DNA from: Blattabacterium sp. (Blatta orientalis) str. Tarazona
GTDB lineage: Bacteria > Bacteroidota > Bacteroidia > Flavobacteriales > Blattabacteriaceae
NCBI RefSeq assembly: GCF_000334405.1
Contig: NC_020195.1
Location: 372,001-436,000 of the forward strand
Direction: 5' to 3'
Length of the DNA: 64,000 nt
The notes under the pieces are model-generated. The model was not told the DNA's origin and made no database searches. It worked only from the letters and a program-made list of their open reading frames with translations. This document shows, piece after piece, positions 44,408 through 54,120 of this stretch (within the stretch, counting starts at the first letter, position 1; the number at the start of each line of letters is the position of its first letter). Made by a program: the position numbers and the translations under genes.

Positions 44408-45050
44408 TTATTTTTCTGACATAAAAAACCGAAAAATTTTATAGAAAAAAGAATCAAAAATAGTGGATCGTGAACTCCTTATTTTTATTAAATATTTATC
44501 TAATATTTTTTCTATTCCTTGATCTGGTTCTTGATCTAAAATCCATAAAAAATACTTTTCTATTTGATAAATTAATCGATTATCATAATTTGATGAAGTA
44601 GCATAACCCGCCTTTTTAAGGCCTATAGCCCAACTTCGATAATCTTTTTTTTAAGAAAAAAAGTTACAGAATAACGTTGTTTTTCAAAAATTTGGAATGA
44701 TCATTAAAAGATTCTCGGACAGAATTATATTTACGAAAACATTCCTTTGGGAGATCATCATCGTGATAATAAACATCTCCCCGCCAAGTTTTTCCACATT
44801 TTATTCCAAAATGATTATTGGTTGCTTTAGCTAAAGAACTATTTCCAACAGATGACTCTAAAATTCCCTGTCCTAATTTAATGCTAGCTGGTATTCCAGA
44901 CATCTCCATTTCCTCAACAGCAAATAAAGCATATTTTTTAACATATTTAATAACATTTTGTATTTCTATTTCCTCTTTTTTCTCTCCTTTTGAATATAAC
45001 AATATAAAAGTCATGGAAAAGAAGAAGAAAAAATAAAAAAATTCTTTCAT
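44408..45050 (-). pseudogene. Glucosaminidase (peptidoglycan hydrolase, PF01832 type) broken by two frameshifts
   Basis: Signal peptide MKEFFYFFFFFSMTFILLYS starts at 45050, followed by the glucosaminidase core SIKLGQGILESSVGNSSLAKATNNHFGIKCGKTW. The first frame stops after FLKNNVIL. In the next frame the family sequence RYSVTFFLKKK continues, and in a third DYRSWAIGLKKAGYATSS runs on to a stop at 44410-44408. The two shifts lie at short A runs (44680-44684 on the plus strand as T5, and 44645-44652 as T8); one more base in each would restore a single frame of about 215 residues. This is a decaying wall hydrolase unless slippage rescues it. Confidence 0.8.
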
Positions 45051-45088
45051 CAGGGATAAAATTACGAATTTTTTTTCTATGAATAGCC

Positions 45089-46889
45089 TCAAGTAAAAAG
45101 GTTCCATAACAGACCTATTTTAATAAATAAATTTGGTTGTTTAGTTTTTTGATTCTCTTCAGGAAAGCCTATATTTTGTATGCTAGCATAAAAGTTAGTT
45201 CTAAATAACTTGAAATTCAAGAAATAATCTATAAAAGGACTTCCTCCTATTCTTTCTGGTAAACATTCGTTCTCTAAATAAAAATAAAATAGATCAAATG
45301 GGTAGGAAGAGTTTTGATAGAAAAATTTACTAAAATAATGAATAGAAAATCCAGTTTGGATTAATAAGGTTTTATGAAAATAATAATCTTTGTAAGATAT
45401 GGTATTTCTTGAAAGAAAATTTGGAATGGAAAAAATTAACTGATCCGAGTTCTGCTTTTGATATAAAATCATATGATTGAATTGAAGCTTCCATAGGTCA
45501 TGAATAACTCCTATTTTCAAAATGCAGGAAGATATATACTTCCAATATAAAAGATTGTTATTCTCCTTTTGATAAGGACGGTTTATTTGAGATATTTTCA
45601 AAGAACAATCCATATTTTTATAAAATATAGAGAAGTCTATTGATTTTGTGTTTAATACGATATTATTTTGTTTCCTATTATAACAGTTATTATCTCTTTG
45701 AAAAAGGGATAAATTGATAAAATAAGGAAAGATATTCTTGTTTATGTTTAAATTTGTTACAAGATAAAATTCTGGAAAAAAAATTGTATCCAATTGAATG
45801 TTTGCTTGTAAATAGTTTCTGAATTTATCCACATTTTCTATCATCCATTTTCCATTGGAATGAAATTTAAACATTTTGTTAACCAAATAATTAATCTTCG
45901 CTTCCATTGTAAATCTATTTATATTTAGATCCTCTTTTTTATTAAGATTCATAAAAACTTTATAGAATAAATGATTTGAAAATAATTGAGAACGGATCTT
46001 ATCATAAGAAACTCCTATTTCTATATTTGATTTTTCCTGATTTAAAATTAAAAAACACTCATTTTTTAAATATGATATATTGATCATATTGTTTGTAAAT
46101 TCTTTTTTCGAAGAAAAATGAGTTTTAAAATATTTTGTGTATTCTATATGGTTTTTCAAAAAAAAGGATTTTCCATTCTCTAATTTTATCCAGGATGAGA
46201 AAGGAAAAATTTTTCGAAGAAAAGTTATATCCATTCTTTGATAAAAGAAATTCTTTTTTCTTGAAAAGAATTCACATTATCCGTAGTGTTCCAAAATATT
46301 TTTTTGTTTCTTTTTTTCTATAAAAATTTTGATAGAGATAATGTCCCCATAATTTATAATGATAGGGGGGATGACTTTGATCGGTAGTAAATGTGATTAA
46401 AAAAAAACTGTTATGCTTTTCTATTTTTGGTTTTTTTGAAAAAAAGATTTCTGTATTCCATAGAATAGTTAGTTTTTTTATTAGGGCTTTGAGTAAAAAA
46501 ACCCCCCAGGATTTTATAAGGGATTCTCATATAAAAAATCTCTGAAAGCGGAGTCTTTACGTCAAAATATCGAATCTTTTCACGAGAAAAAAAACGTTAG
46601 GATTCTTATCAAAAAAAGGAATGAAGATTTCTTTTTCCTGATATTGAAATGAACCAAAATTATCTTGTCTAAAAAAATTATGAGAATAATATTTTTTTAT
46701 AGAAAGAGATGTTATATCTAAATTTTTTTTTTGAGGATTTTCTTCAGTCCAGTATTTATAATTTTGAGGAGAAGGAAGAACAGAATGATAAATATTCATA
46801 GAAAAATTTTTTGGATCCATAGTTTTTATTTCCATGGAGGGAGAGACATAAAATCCTATAAATAAAAAAGTAAAAATGAATATTTTCAT
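45089..46889 (-). pseudogene. Porin_10-like outer-membrane protein broken by about four frameshifts
   Basis: The N-terminus from ATG 46889 is a signal peptide (MKIFIFTFLFIGFYVSPS) and then NPQKKNLDITSLSIKKYYSHNFFR, as in Flavobacteria putative porins. The frame breaks at the eight-base run 46587-46594; the next frame carries YFDVKTPLSEIFY and NYSMEYRNLFFKKTKNR; a third carries HNSFFLITFTT and LWGHYLYQNFY; the long C-terminal frame (45089-46234, 381 codons) carries the beta-strand-rich barrel ending IGGSPFIDYFLNFKLFRTN. In total about 600 residues, with changes near 46587-46594, 46417-46420, 46293-46305 and 46235-46260. Family assignment of the barrel is moderate; the N-terminal match is clearer. 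Confidence 0.7.
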
Positions 46890-46959
46890 ATAATTAATAA
46901 TTGCAATTGGATTACAAATTCTACTACTTATAAATATCCATAGATATGAAAAATTTATT

Positions 46960-46967
46960 TATCTTTG
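46960..46967 (+). promoter_or_regulatory. Candidate TAnnTTTG box for the trp operon
   Basis: TATCTTTG lies 140 bases before trpE, leaving a leader long enough for attenuation. No clear -33 element is present. Confidence 0.35.
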
Positions 46968-47054
46968 TAAGAGGTAGATTCTGAAAAAATATAGATAATC
47001 TTCAATTTCATTTTCATTAGTCAGTCCTTAACAAGGGAAAGGAAAATATTTCTG

Positions 47055-47082
47055 AGGCTCGTCTTTGTGGCGGCCTTTTTTT
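47055..47082 (+). promoter_or_regulatory. Terminator-like hairpin in the trp leader (candidate attenuator)
   Basis: AGGC(T)CG pairs with CGGCCT across a nine-base loop with a one-base bulge, followed by a run of seven T, all 25 bases before the trpE ATG. It is much more GC-rich than the surrounding sequence. A stop for an upstream gene is unlikely because the neighbour runs the other way, so an attenuation role for the trp operon is the best inference. No Trp-rich leader peptide was found. Confidence 0.45.
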
Positions 47083-47106
47083 CATCATGTCAAAATGTTA
47101 TAAATC

Positions 47107-48513
47107 ATGTTCAAATTTAGTTTTAGAACTATTCAGAAAAAAATTTTGGCTGATAGTACTACACCAATAGAATTATATTTAAAACTAAGAGATCGTTTTC
47201 CGAAAACTTTATTATTAGAAACTTCCGATTATTCTATTAAAAATAGATATTCTTCCATTCTTTGTATTAATCCAGTTTCTGAATTGATTTTAGATAAAAA
47301 TGTAGTACGTATATCGTATCCAAATTGTGTTCATAAACATATTTTCATAAATGATAGATTGGATCTTCCAATTTTAATTGATGATTTTTTCCAAAAATTT
47401 CAAAGTGAAAACACTTCAATTTCTTATTCTGGTTTTTATGGATATATATCTTACGATAGTATTCAATATTTTGAAAATATTCAGTTTCATGTTCCTATTA
47501 AAGAATCTTATAATTTACCACAAATCAGATTTGGATTTTATGGAAATTTAATAATATTTCATCCATTTTATAATGAAATGTATCTAATAGAACATAAATT
47601 TCCTAATGTTGAAAATCTATCTATAGATCAATTAATTGAATTAGTTAAAAGAAAAAATTTTTCGGTTTTTTATTTCAAATCTATAGGAAGTCGTTCGTCT
47701 AACGTTACAGATCAAGAATATCAAAAAATGGTAGATAGAGGAATAAAAGCTTGTTTACGTGGAGATGTGTTCCAAATTGTCCTATCCCGTCAATTTCAAC
47801 AAAAATTTAAAGGAGATGAGTTTAATGTGTATCGTTCTTTACGATTTATTAATCCTTCTCCATATTTATTTTATTTTGATTATGGAAACTATAAGTTATT
47901 TGGTTGTTCTCCAGAATCTCAATTGATTATTCATAATCAAATTGCCTACATAAATCCGATAGCAGGGACGATAAGAAGATCAGGGGATGAAAATACAGAT
48001 AAAAAATTATCTGAAGATCTTTCTAAGAATCCTAAAGAAAATGCAGAACATGTCATGTTAGTTGATTTAGCAAGAAATGATTTAAGTAGAAATTCCTCCA
48101 ATGTAAGAGTAGAATATTTTAAGGAAATACAAGAATTTTCACATGTATTACATATGGTCTCCAAAGTATCTGGAAAATTGGAAAAAAATATATCCATTAT
48201 AAAAGTATTTGGAGATTCTTTTCCTGCAGGAACACTTTCTGGAGCACCTAAATACAAAGCTATGGAATTGATTGATCAAATAGAAAATCAACATAGAGGA
48301 GTATATGGTGGAGCCATTGGATTTTTTGGATTAGATAATAATTATATTAATACAGCTATTGTTATTCGTTCTTTTGTCAGTAAAAACAATATTCTTTTTT
48401 TTCAGGCTGGAGCAGGCATAGTTTCCGATTCTAAAGAAGAAAAAGAGTTGGAAGAAGTGAATAATAAACTTATGGCCTTATTTAAGGCTATAGAATTAGC
48501 TCAAAATATATGA
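47107..48513 (+). CDS. trpE: Anthranilate synthase component I
   Basis: Chorismate-using subunit that makes anthranilate with ammonia from TrpG; first step of tryptophan synthesis. The 468-residue protein shows the TrpE/PabB core FQIVLSRQFQQKF, INPSPYLFYFDYGNYKLFGCSPESQL, PIAGTIRRSGDENTDKKLSEDL, FPAGTLSGAPKYKAMELIDQIE and GGAIGFFGLDNN plus FFQAGAGIVSDSKEEKELEE. The N-terminal feedback-inhibition region (around LLLETS) keeps the family LLES-like motif, so tryptophan feedback may still operate. trpG follows six bases later. Confidence 0.95.
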   Translation: MFKFSFRTIQKKILADSTTPIELYLKLRDRFPKTLLLETSDYSIKNRYSSILCINPVSELILDKNVVRISYPNCVHKHIFINDRLDLPILIDDFFQKFQSENTSISYSGFYGYISYDSIQYFENIQFHVPIKESYNLPQIRFGFYGNLIIFHPFYNEMYLIEHKFPNVENLSIDQLIELVKRKNFSVFYFKSIGSRSSNVTDQEYQKMVDRGIKACLRGDVFQIVLSRQFQQKFKGDEFNVYRSLRFINPSPYLFYFDYGNYKLFGCSPESQLIIHNQIAYINPIAGTIRRSGDENTDKKLSEDLSKNPKENAEHVMLVDLARNDLSRNSSNVRVEYFKEIQEFSHVLHMVSKVSGKLEKNISIIKVFGDSFPAGTLSGAPKYKAMELIDQIENQHRGVYGGAIGFFGLDNNYINTAIVIRSFVSKNNILFFQAGAGIVSDSKEEKELEEVNNKLMALFKAIELAQNI

Positions 48514-48519
48514 AGAAGT

Positions 48520-49098
48520 ATGAGAAGTAAAATACTAATATTGGATAATTATGATTCTTTTACATACAATCTTGTTCACGCAGTAAAAAAACTTACAAAA
48601 AATCCTGTAAAAGTATCTAGAAACAATGAAATTAAACTTTCGGATATAGAAAAATACAGAAAAATAATTCTTTCTCCAGGGCCTGGTATTCCTGATGAGG
48701 CGCATATTTTAAAACCTTTAGTCAAAAAATATGCTTCTACTAAAAGTATTTTTGGAGTTTGTTTAGGTCAGCAAGCTATAGGAGAAGTATTTGGAGCTAC
48801 TCTTCTAAATACTAAAGAAGTTTATCATGGAATAACTAGTTTAATCAAAATTGTTGATCCACAAGAAATTCTTTTTCAAAAAATTCCTAGAGAGATAAAA
48901 GTTGGACGTTATCATTCCTGGATCATCTCTCCCCGAAATTTTCCTAGAGATCTTAAGATTACAGCTATTGGAGATAAAGGAGAAATTATGGCTTTACGTC
49001 ATAGATTTTATGATGTACGTGGAGTTCAATTTCATCCAGAATCTATTTTAACTCCATATGGAGAAAAAATTATAGATAATTGGTTGAATATGAATTAA
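48520..49098 (+). CDS. trpG: Anthranilate synthase component II (glutamine amidotransferase)
   Basis: Supplies ammonia from glutamine to TrpE. The 192-residue class I amidotransferase has LDNYDSFTYNLVH (near 6-18), the oxyanion/active-site block SPGPGIPDE and GVCLGQQAIGE with the nucleophilic cysteine (near 80-90), and the histidine-glutamate pair in VQFHPESILTPYGE near the C-terminus. Its stop is followed two bases later by the trpD start codon. Confidence 0.95.
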   Translation: MRSKILILDNYDSFTYNLVHAVKKLTKNPVKVSRNNEIKLSDIEKYRKIILSPGPGIPDEAHILKPLVKKYASTKSIFGVCLGQQAIGEVFGATLLNTKEVYHGITSLIKIVDPQEILFQKIPREIKVGRYHSWIISPRNFPRDLKITAIGDKGEIMALRHRFYDVRGVQFHPESILTPYGEKIIDNWLNMN

Positions 49099-49100
49099 TT

Positions 49101-50087
49101 ATGTTAAAAATATTGAATCATCTCTTTTTAGAAAAAACTCTTACAAAAGAAGAAGCTAAAAATATTCTTATAGATCTATTAAAAGGAAAAATAAATCCTA
49201 CTCAAGTCATGGCCATGGCAATAGTGTATAACATGAGAAAACCTTCTTTAGATGAAATATTAGGATTTCAGAAGGCTTTGATGGAATTATGTATTCCAGT
49301 GAATCTAACAGATTTTCATGCTATTGACATTGTTGGAACAGGTGGAGATGGAAAAAATACTTTCAATATTTCTACTCTAGCATGTTTTATTGTTGCAGGA
49401 GCAGGAGAAAAAGTAATCAAACATGGAAATTTTGGTTTTTCCTCCAGAACTGGATCTTCAAATCTTTTAGAAGAGTTAGGTTACCATTTCACGAATAAAG
49501 AAGAAAAATTAAGAAAACAATTAGAAGAAGCGGGATTTTGTTATTTACATGCTCCTATATTTCATCCGACATTAGATATCCTGTCTTCTATAAGGAAAGA
49601 ACTAGGCATAAGAACTTTTTTTAATCTACTTGGACCATTATTAAATCCTGGAAAACCAAAAAATCAATTATTAGGAGTTCACAATCTAGAATTAGCCAGA
49701 ATGTATTATTATATATATCAAAATACGGAGAATAATTACGCGATCATTCACAGCTTAGATGGTTATGATGAAATTTCACTTACTGGGGATATAAAATGTT
49801 ATTCTCCAAATGGAGAAGAATTTTATACTGTAGAAGAATTAGGAAAAAATAAGATTAATCCTGAGGAATTAAAAGGTGGAAAAGATACGGAAGAAAATAC
49901 ACGGATATTTATTAGAGTATTATCTGGAGAAGGAACTGTAGCTCAAAATGAAGTTGTTTTAATCAACGCTACATTTGCCTTGAGTCTTTTAAATAAAGAT
50001 AGTTGGGAACATAATTATGATAAAGCGAAATATTCTCTGGAAAGCGGAAAAGCTAAAAATATTCTCAAAAAGTTGTTAGATTTATGA
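49101..50087 (+). CDS. trpD: Anthranilate phosphoribosyltransferase
   Basis: Joins anthranilate and PRPP. The start is ATG 49101 (MLKILNHLFLEKTLTKEEA, 328 residues); the longer frame adds seven residues from inside trpG. Motifs: VGTGGDGKNTFNISTLACFIVAGAGEKVIKHGNFGFSSRTGSSNLLEELG with the PRPP-binding KHG and the magnesium aspartates, and RTFFNLLGPLLNPGKPKNQLLGVH. Overlaps trpC by four bases. Confidence 0.95.
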   Translation: MLKILNHLFLEKTLTKEEAKNILIDLLKGKINPTQVMAMAIVYNMRKPSLDEILGFQKALMELCIPVNLTDFHAIDIVGTGGDGKNTFNISTLACFIVAGAGEKVIKHGNFGFSSRTGSSNLLEELGYHFTNKEEKLRKQLEEAGFCYLHAPIFHPTLDILSSIRKELGIRTFFNLLGPLLNPGKPKNQLLGVHNLELARMYYYIYQNTENNYAIIHSLDGYDEISLTGDIKCYSPNGEEFYTVEELGKNKINPEELKGGKDTEENTRIFIRVLSGEGTVAQNEVVLINATFALSLLNKDSWEHNYDKAKYSLESGKAKNILKKLLDL

Positions 50088-50893
50088 ATATTCTTGATAA
50101 AATTATTTCTGTAAAGCAAAAAGAAGTATCCAAAAATAGGATCCTCTATCCCATACAAAAACTGGAAAAGAGTATTCTATTTAATAGAAAATCTCTTTCT
50201 TTAGTTAGGAGTATAGAAAAAAGTTTCGCTGGAATTATTGCAGAATTTAAGCGTAAGTCTCCTTCTAAAGGAATAATCAATGATACAATATCCATGGAAA
50301 AAGTGGTCAAAGATTATGAAAAAGCTGGTGCTAGTGGAATATCTATTCTTACAGATTATTCCTTTTTTTCTGGAAAAAATGAAAACTTAACAAAAACACG
50401 TTCAATTGTTTCTATTCCTTTATTAAGAAAGGATTTTATTATTGATGAATATCAAATTATAGAATCAAAATCTATAGGATCTGATGTTATTTTATTGATA
50501 GCAGAAATTCTCTCTAAGAAAAAAATTAAAGATTTTGCTTCTTTAGCAAAGAGTATCAATTTAGAAGTGATTATAGAAATACACTGTGAAAAAGAAATAG
50601 AAAAATTGACAGAAAATTCAGATATCATAGGAATTAACAATCGAAATTTACGAACCTTTCTTGTAGATTTCAAAAATTGTTCAAAATTAGTTTCAAAAAT
50701 TCCTAAAAATTATATGAAAATGGCAGAAAGTGGAATTACAGATGTTGAAAGTATTCTGCATTTACGAAAAAAAGGATTTCAAGGTTTTTTAATTGGAGAA
50801 AATTTCATGAAAGATAAAGATCCTGGAAAGAGTTGTAGAAATATGATTAATGCATTAAAAAGTCACGAAAATAAAAATCACAATGAAATTTAG
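50084..50893 (+). CDS. trpC: Indole-3-glycerol phosphate synthase
   Basis: Ring-closing (beta/alpha)8-barrel enzyme of the Trp pathway, 269 residues. [13 protein letters not shown] (near 52-64), [14 protein letters not shown] (near 81-94), [13 protein letters not shown] (near 113-125), [10 protein letters not shown] and [10 protein letters not shown] carry the catalytic lysines and phosphate site. Overlaps the trpF part downstream by 11 bases. Length and motifs normal. Confidence 0.95.
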   Translation: MNILDKIISVKQKEVSKNRILYPIQKLEKSILFNRKSLSLVRSIEKSFAGIIAEFKRKSPSKGIINDTISMEKVVKDYEKAGASGISILTDYSFFSGKNENLTKTRSIVSIPLLRKDFIIDEYQIIESKSIGSDVILLIAEILSKKKIKDFASLAKSINLEVIIEIHCEKEIEKLTENSDIIGINNRNLRTFLVDFKNCSKLVSKIPKNYMKMAESGITDVESILHLRKKGFQGFLIGENFMKDKDPGKSCRNMINALKSHENKNHNEI

Positions 50894-52715
50894 GCATTTA
50901 AAAATAAAGGTATGCGGAATGAAATTTCATATACAAGAAATATCTAATTTATTTCCAGATTTTTTAGGTTTTATTTATTATCCTAGTTCTCCTAGATTTG
51001 TAGGATATGATTTCATTCCTCCAAAATTAAAAAAAGGAATATTGAAAACGGGAGTTTTCGTGAATGAATCAAAATACAATGTATTAAAAATTAGTAAAGA
51101 AAAAAAATTGGACTTTGTTCAATTACATGGAAAAGAGAGTCCTTTTTATTGTGAAAATCTGTTAAAAAAAGGCTTAAAATTAATAAAAACCTTTAGTATA
51201 GAAGAATCTTTTTCCTTCAAAAAGGTTAAAGATTATATATCCTTATGTGATTATTTTTTATTTGATACTAAAACCCTATCCTATGGAGGAAGTGGAAAAA
51301 AATTCAGATGGGAAAAATTATATGAATATAATTTTGATGTTCCATTTTTTTTAAGTGGTGGTTTAGGAAAGAATGATTTTGATAAGATTAAAAATTTTTT
51401 TCATTCGCATTCTAAAATGTTTGGAATTGATATTAATAGTCAATTTGAAATAGAGCCAGGAAAAAAAAATAAATATAGCAGTAAACAGTTTTATGAAAAA
51501 AATAAGAGAATAATGAAATACTTAGCAGATAAAAATGGATATTACGACTCATTTGGAGGAGCTTTTATTCCTGAAATGTTACAAGGACAAATAATTGAAT
51601 TACAAACTCATTATCAAAAAATTATTAAAAGTTCAGAATTTCAAAAATCATTTAAAAATATATTAAAGAATTACGTAGGAAGACCTACTCCTTTATTTTT
51701 TAGTAAAAAATATTCCGATAAATATGGAGGTAAAATTTATCTTAAAAGAGAAGATTTAAATCATACGGGATCCCATAAAATTAACAATACGGTAGGTCAA
51801 ACCTTATTAGCTAAGATATTAGGGAAAAAAAAAATTATTGCTGAAACCGGTGCAGGACAACATGGAGTAGCAACAGCTACTACTTGTGCTTTAATGAATT
51901 TAGAATGTATGATTTTTATTGGCGAGAAAGATATGGAACGTCAATCTTCTAATGTGTTACGAATGAAGGCTCTTGGAGCTAAAGTTATTCCAGTTCTTAG
52001 TGGAGATAAAACACTTAAAGATGCAGTTAATGAAGCTATTCGTTTTTGGATCAATCATTCAGAATGTTATTATTTAATAGGATCCACAATAGGTCCTCAT
52101 CCGTATCCTCAAATGGTTGCCGATTTTCAATCGATTATAAGCGAAGAAATAAAGAAACAATTAGAAGAGAAAGAAGGATGTGAATTTCCAAATTATATTA
52201 TCGCTTGTATAGGTGGAGGAAGTAATGCCGCGGGATCTTTCTATCATTTTTTAGATCATGATTTCGTAAATCTCATTGCAGTGGAAGCTGCTGGTTTAGG
52301 AGTACATACAAAAAAGACAGCTGCTTCTATACATTGCGGAACTAAAGGAGTATTACATGGAAGTATGACCTTTCTTTTACAGAATAAAGACGGTCAGGTA
52401 CTTCCTACTTATTCTATATCAGCTGGTTTAGATTATCCAGGAATAGGGCCTATGCATGCAAATCTTTTTTTAAAAAAACGTGTAAATTTTTTACATGCTA
52501 CAGATGAAGAAGCTTTGCAAGCAGGATATGACTTGATCCGATTAGAAGGAATTATTCCTGCATTGGAAAGTGCTCATGCATTAGCTGCATTAAAAAAAAT
52601 TCCGTCTAAAATAAACGATGTGATTATTGTTAATTTATCGGGAAGAGGAGATAAGGATATTAATGTCTATAATAAATTTTTTGATAAGTATTCTAAATAT
52701 GAACAAACTACATAA
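50883..52715 (+). CDS. trpF-trpB: Joined phosphoribosylanthranilate isomerase (TrpF) and tryptophan synthase beta (TrpB)
   Basis: One 610-codon frame. Residues 1-210 are TrpF ([48 protein letters not shown]); residues 211-610 are a complete TrpB from its own ATG at 51513 ([26 protein letters not shown] lysine in [18 protein letters not shown]). The join is only RI between the TrpF tail and that ATG. Removing one A from the seven-base run 51496-51502 makes the TrpF tail end FYEKIRE at a TAA overlapping the TrpB ATG (TAATG, 51511-51515). So two genes with a TAATG overlap were probably turned into one frame by a one-base gain. TrpB may also be made from its own start. Confidence 0.9.
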   Translation: MKFRHLKIKVCGMKFHIQEISNLFPDFLGFIYYPSSPRFVGYDFIPPKLKKGILKTGVFVNESKYNVLKISKEKKLDFVQLHGKESPFYCENLLKKGLKLIKTFSIEESFSFKKVKDYISLCDYFLFDTKTLSYGGSGKKFRWEKLYEYNFDVPFFLSGGLGKNDFDKIKNFFHSHSKMFGIDINSQFEIEPGKKNKYSSKQFYEKNKRIMKYLADKNGYYDSFGGAFIPEMLQGQIIELQTHYQKIIKSSEFQKSFKNILKNYVGRPTPLFFSKKYSDKYGGKIYLKREDLNHTGSHKINNTVGQTLLAKILGKKKIIAETGAGQHGVATATTCALMNLECMIFIGEKDMERQSSNVLRMKALGAKVIPVLSGDKTLKDAVNEAIRFWINHSECYYLIGSTIGPHPYPQMVADFQSIISEEIKKQLEEKEGCEFPNYIIACIGGGSNAAGSFYHFLDHDFVNLIAVEAAGLGVHTKKTAASIHCGTKGVLHGSMTFLLQNKDGQVLPTYSISAGLDYPGIGPMHANLFLKKRVNFLHATDEEALQAGYDLIRLEGIIPALESAHALAALKKIPSKINDVIIVNLSGRGDKDINVYNKFFDKYSKYEQTT

Positions 52716-53469
52716 ATTTTTTGAATTAAAAAAGAAAAATATATTGTGCATTTATTTCACAGCAGGTTATCCAACCATAAGTAGTACAGAAAAAATAGTA
52801 ACTACTTTACAGGATCTTCCTGTAGATTTAATTGAAATAGGGATTCCTTATTCGGATCCTTTAGCAGATGGAATAGTCATTCAAAATAGTAATAAAATTT
52901 CGTTAAAAAATGGAATGAATATTTCTTTGTTATTTTCACAAATAAAAAAGATTAAAGATTCTATAAGAACCCCTATTATTCTTATGGGGTATTACAATCA
53001 GTTTTATCAATTTGGAGAAGAAAAGTTTTTAAAAGAAAGTAATGAATCAGGGGTATCTGGACTAATTTTTCCAGATTTACCTGTCAATGTTTTTGTAGAA
53101 AAATATCAAAAAATGTTTAAAAAACATTTGTTATCTATGATCTTCTTGATTACACCAAAAACAGATCCAGATAGAATTTCCTTATTAAGTGAAATAACCG
53201 ATGGTTTTTTATATTTAATTTCTTCTAATTCTGTAACTGGAGAGCCCATTCCTTTTGGAGAAAAGCAAATTTCCTATTTTAAGAGAATACAAAAACTTTC
53301 TACACATGTACCTAAATTAATTGGATTTGGAATAAGAGATAAAAAAACCTTTGAAATTTCATGTCAATATGCAAATGGAGGAATAATAGGAAGTTCTTTC
53401 ATTCAATCATTAAATAAAACTAGATTGGAATCTAGTATTCGAGAATATATAAAATCTATTTTAGGGTAG
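52699..53469 (+). CDS. trpA: Tryptophan synthase alpha subunit
   Basis: Cleaves indole-3-glycerol phosphate to indole for TrpB. The start is ATG 52699 ([25 protein letters not shown], 256 residues), overlapping the end of trpB by 17 bases; the longer frame upstream is inside trpB. Motifs: [29 protein letters not shown] with catalytic Glu, [10 protein letters not shown] with catalytic Asp, and [11 protein letters not shown]. Last gene of the operon; its 3' end overlaps yggS on the other strand by nine bases. Confidence 0.95.
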   Translation: MNKLHKFFELKKKNILCIYFTAGYPTISSTEKIVTTLQDLPVDLIEIGIPYSDPLADGIVIQNSNKISLKNGMNISLLFSQIKKIKDSIRTPIILMGYYNQFYQFGEEKFLKESNESGVSGLIFPDLPVNVFVEKYQKMFKKHLLSMIFLITPKTDPDRISLLSEITDGFLYLISSNSVTGEPIPFGEKQISYFKRIQKLSTHVPKLIGFGIRDKKTFEISCQYANGGIIGSSFIQSLNKTRLESSIREYIKSILG

Positions 53470-54120
53470 TTTTCTTTTTCCAAAAAGAGATGTCCCTAAC
53501 CGAATATGGGTGCTTCCATATTCTATAGCTATGGGATAATCATTACTCATTCCCATGGATAGAATATGATGTTGGTATTTTCTTTGATATTCATTATATA
53601 ATTTTTTTAAAGAATAAAATTCCTGTTTTATTTTTTGAGTAGAACCATGAAGAGAAGCCATCCCCATTAATCCAATAATTTTTACATTTTTCATATGATG
53701 ATAAATATCATTATTCATGATATTATCTGCTTCTTGATTTGTTATGCCAGTTTTATTTTTTTCATTACAAATTTTTATTTGTAATAGACATTTTATTACA
53801 CGATTATGTTTAAAAGCTTCTTTATTAATTATTTGAAGATGTTCTATGTTTTGAACACTATGGATGAGATGAATGAAAGGAACTATGTATTTCAATTTGT
53901 TTTTCTGAATTCCTCCAATCATATGCCAATGAATATCTTTCGGTAATTTTTGATATTTTTTGATCATTTCTTGAACATAATTTTCTCCAAAATCTCTATG
54001 TCCTATTTGATATAATTTCTCTATGGAAGAGATATTTTGGTTTTTAGATACAGCTAAAATTTTAATGTTTTTAGGGATGGATTTTTTGATGGAAAAAAAT
54101 CTACATTCAAGACCTTTCAT
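53461..54120 (-). CDS. YggS/PLPBP family pyridoxal phosphate homeostasis protein
   Basis: PLP-carrying protein without known catalysis that buffers vitamin B6 levels. ILAVSKNQNISSIEKLY carries the PLP lysine, followed by GHRDFGENYVQEMIKKY, IHWHMIGGIQKNKLKYI, GLMGMASL and LSMGMSNDYPIAIEYGSTHIRLGTSLFG. The start at 54120 (MKGLECRFF, 219 residues) matches family lengths. Starts four codons inside the serC 3' end region, so the two are co-transcribed. Confidence 0.9.
   Translation of the reverse strand: MKGLECRFFSIKKSIPKNIKILAVSKNQNISSIEKLYQIGHRDFGENYVQEMIKKYQKLPKDIHWHMIGGIQKNKLKYIVPFIHLIHSVQNIEHLQIINKEAFKHNRVIKCLLQIKICNEKNKTGITNQEADNIMNNDIYHHMKNVKIIGLMGMASLHGSTQKIKQEFYSLKKLYNEYQRKYQHHILSMGMSNDYPIAIEYGSTHIRLGTSLFGKRKLP

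Noticed and set aside
46946..46984. Short frame MKNLFIFVRGRF before trpE as a leader peptide
   Set aside because: It has no tryptophan codon, and the promoter-like box at 46960 would start transcription inside it. Could only be a leader if transcription starts further upstream.
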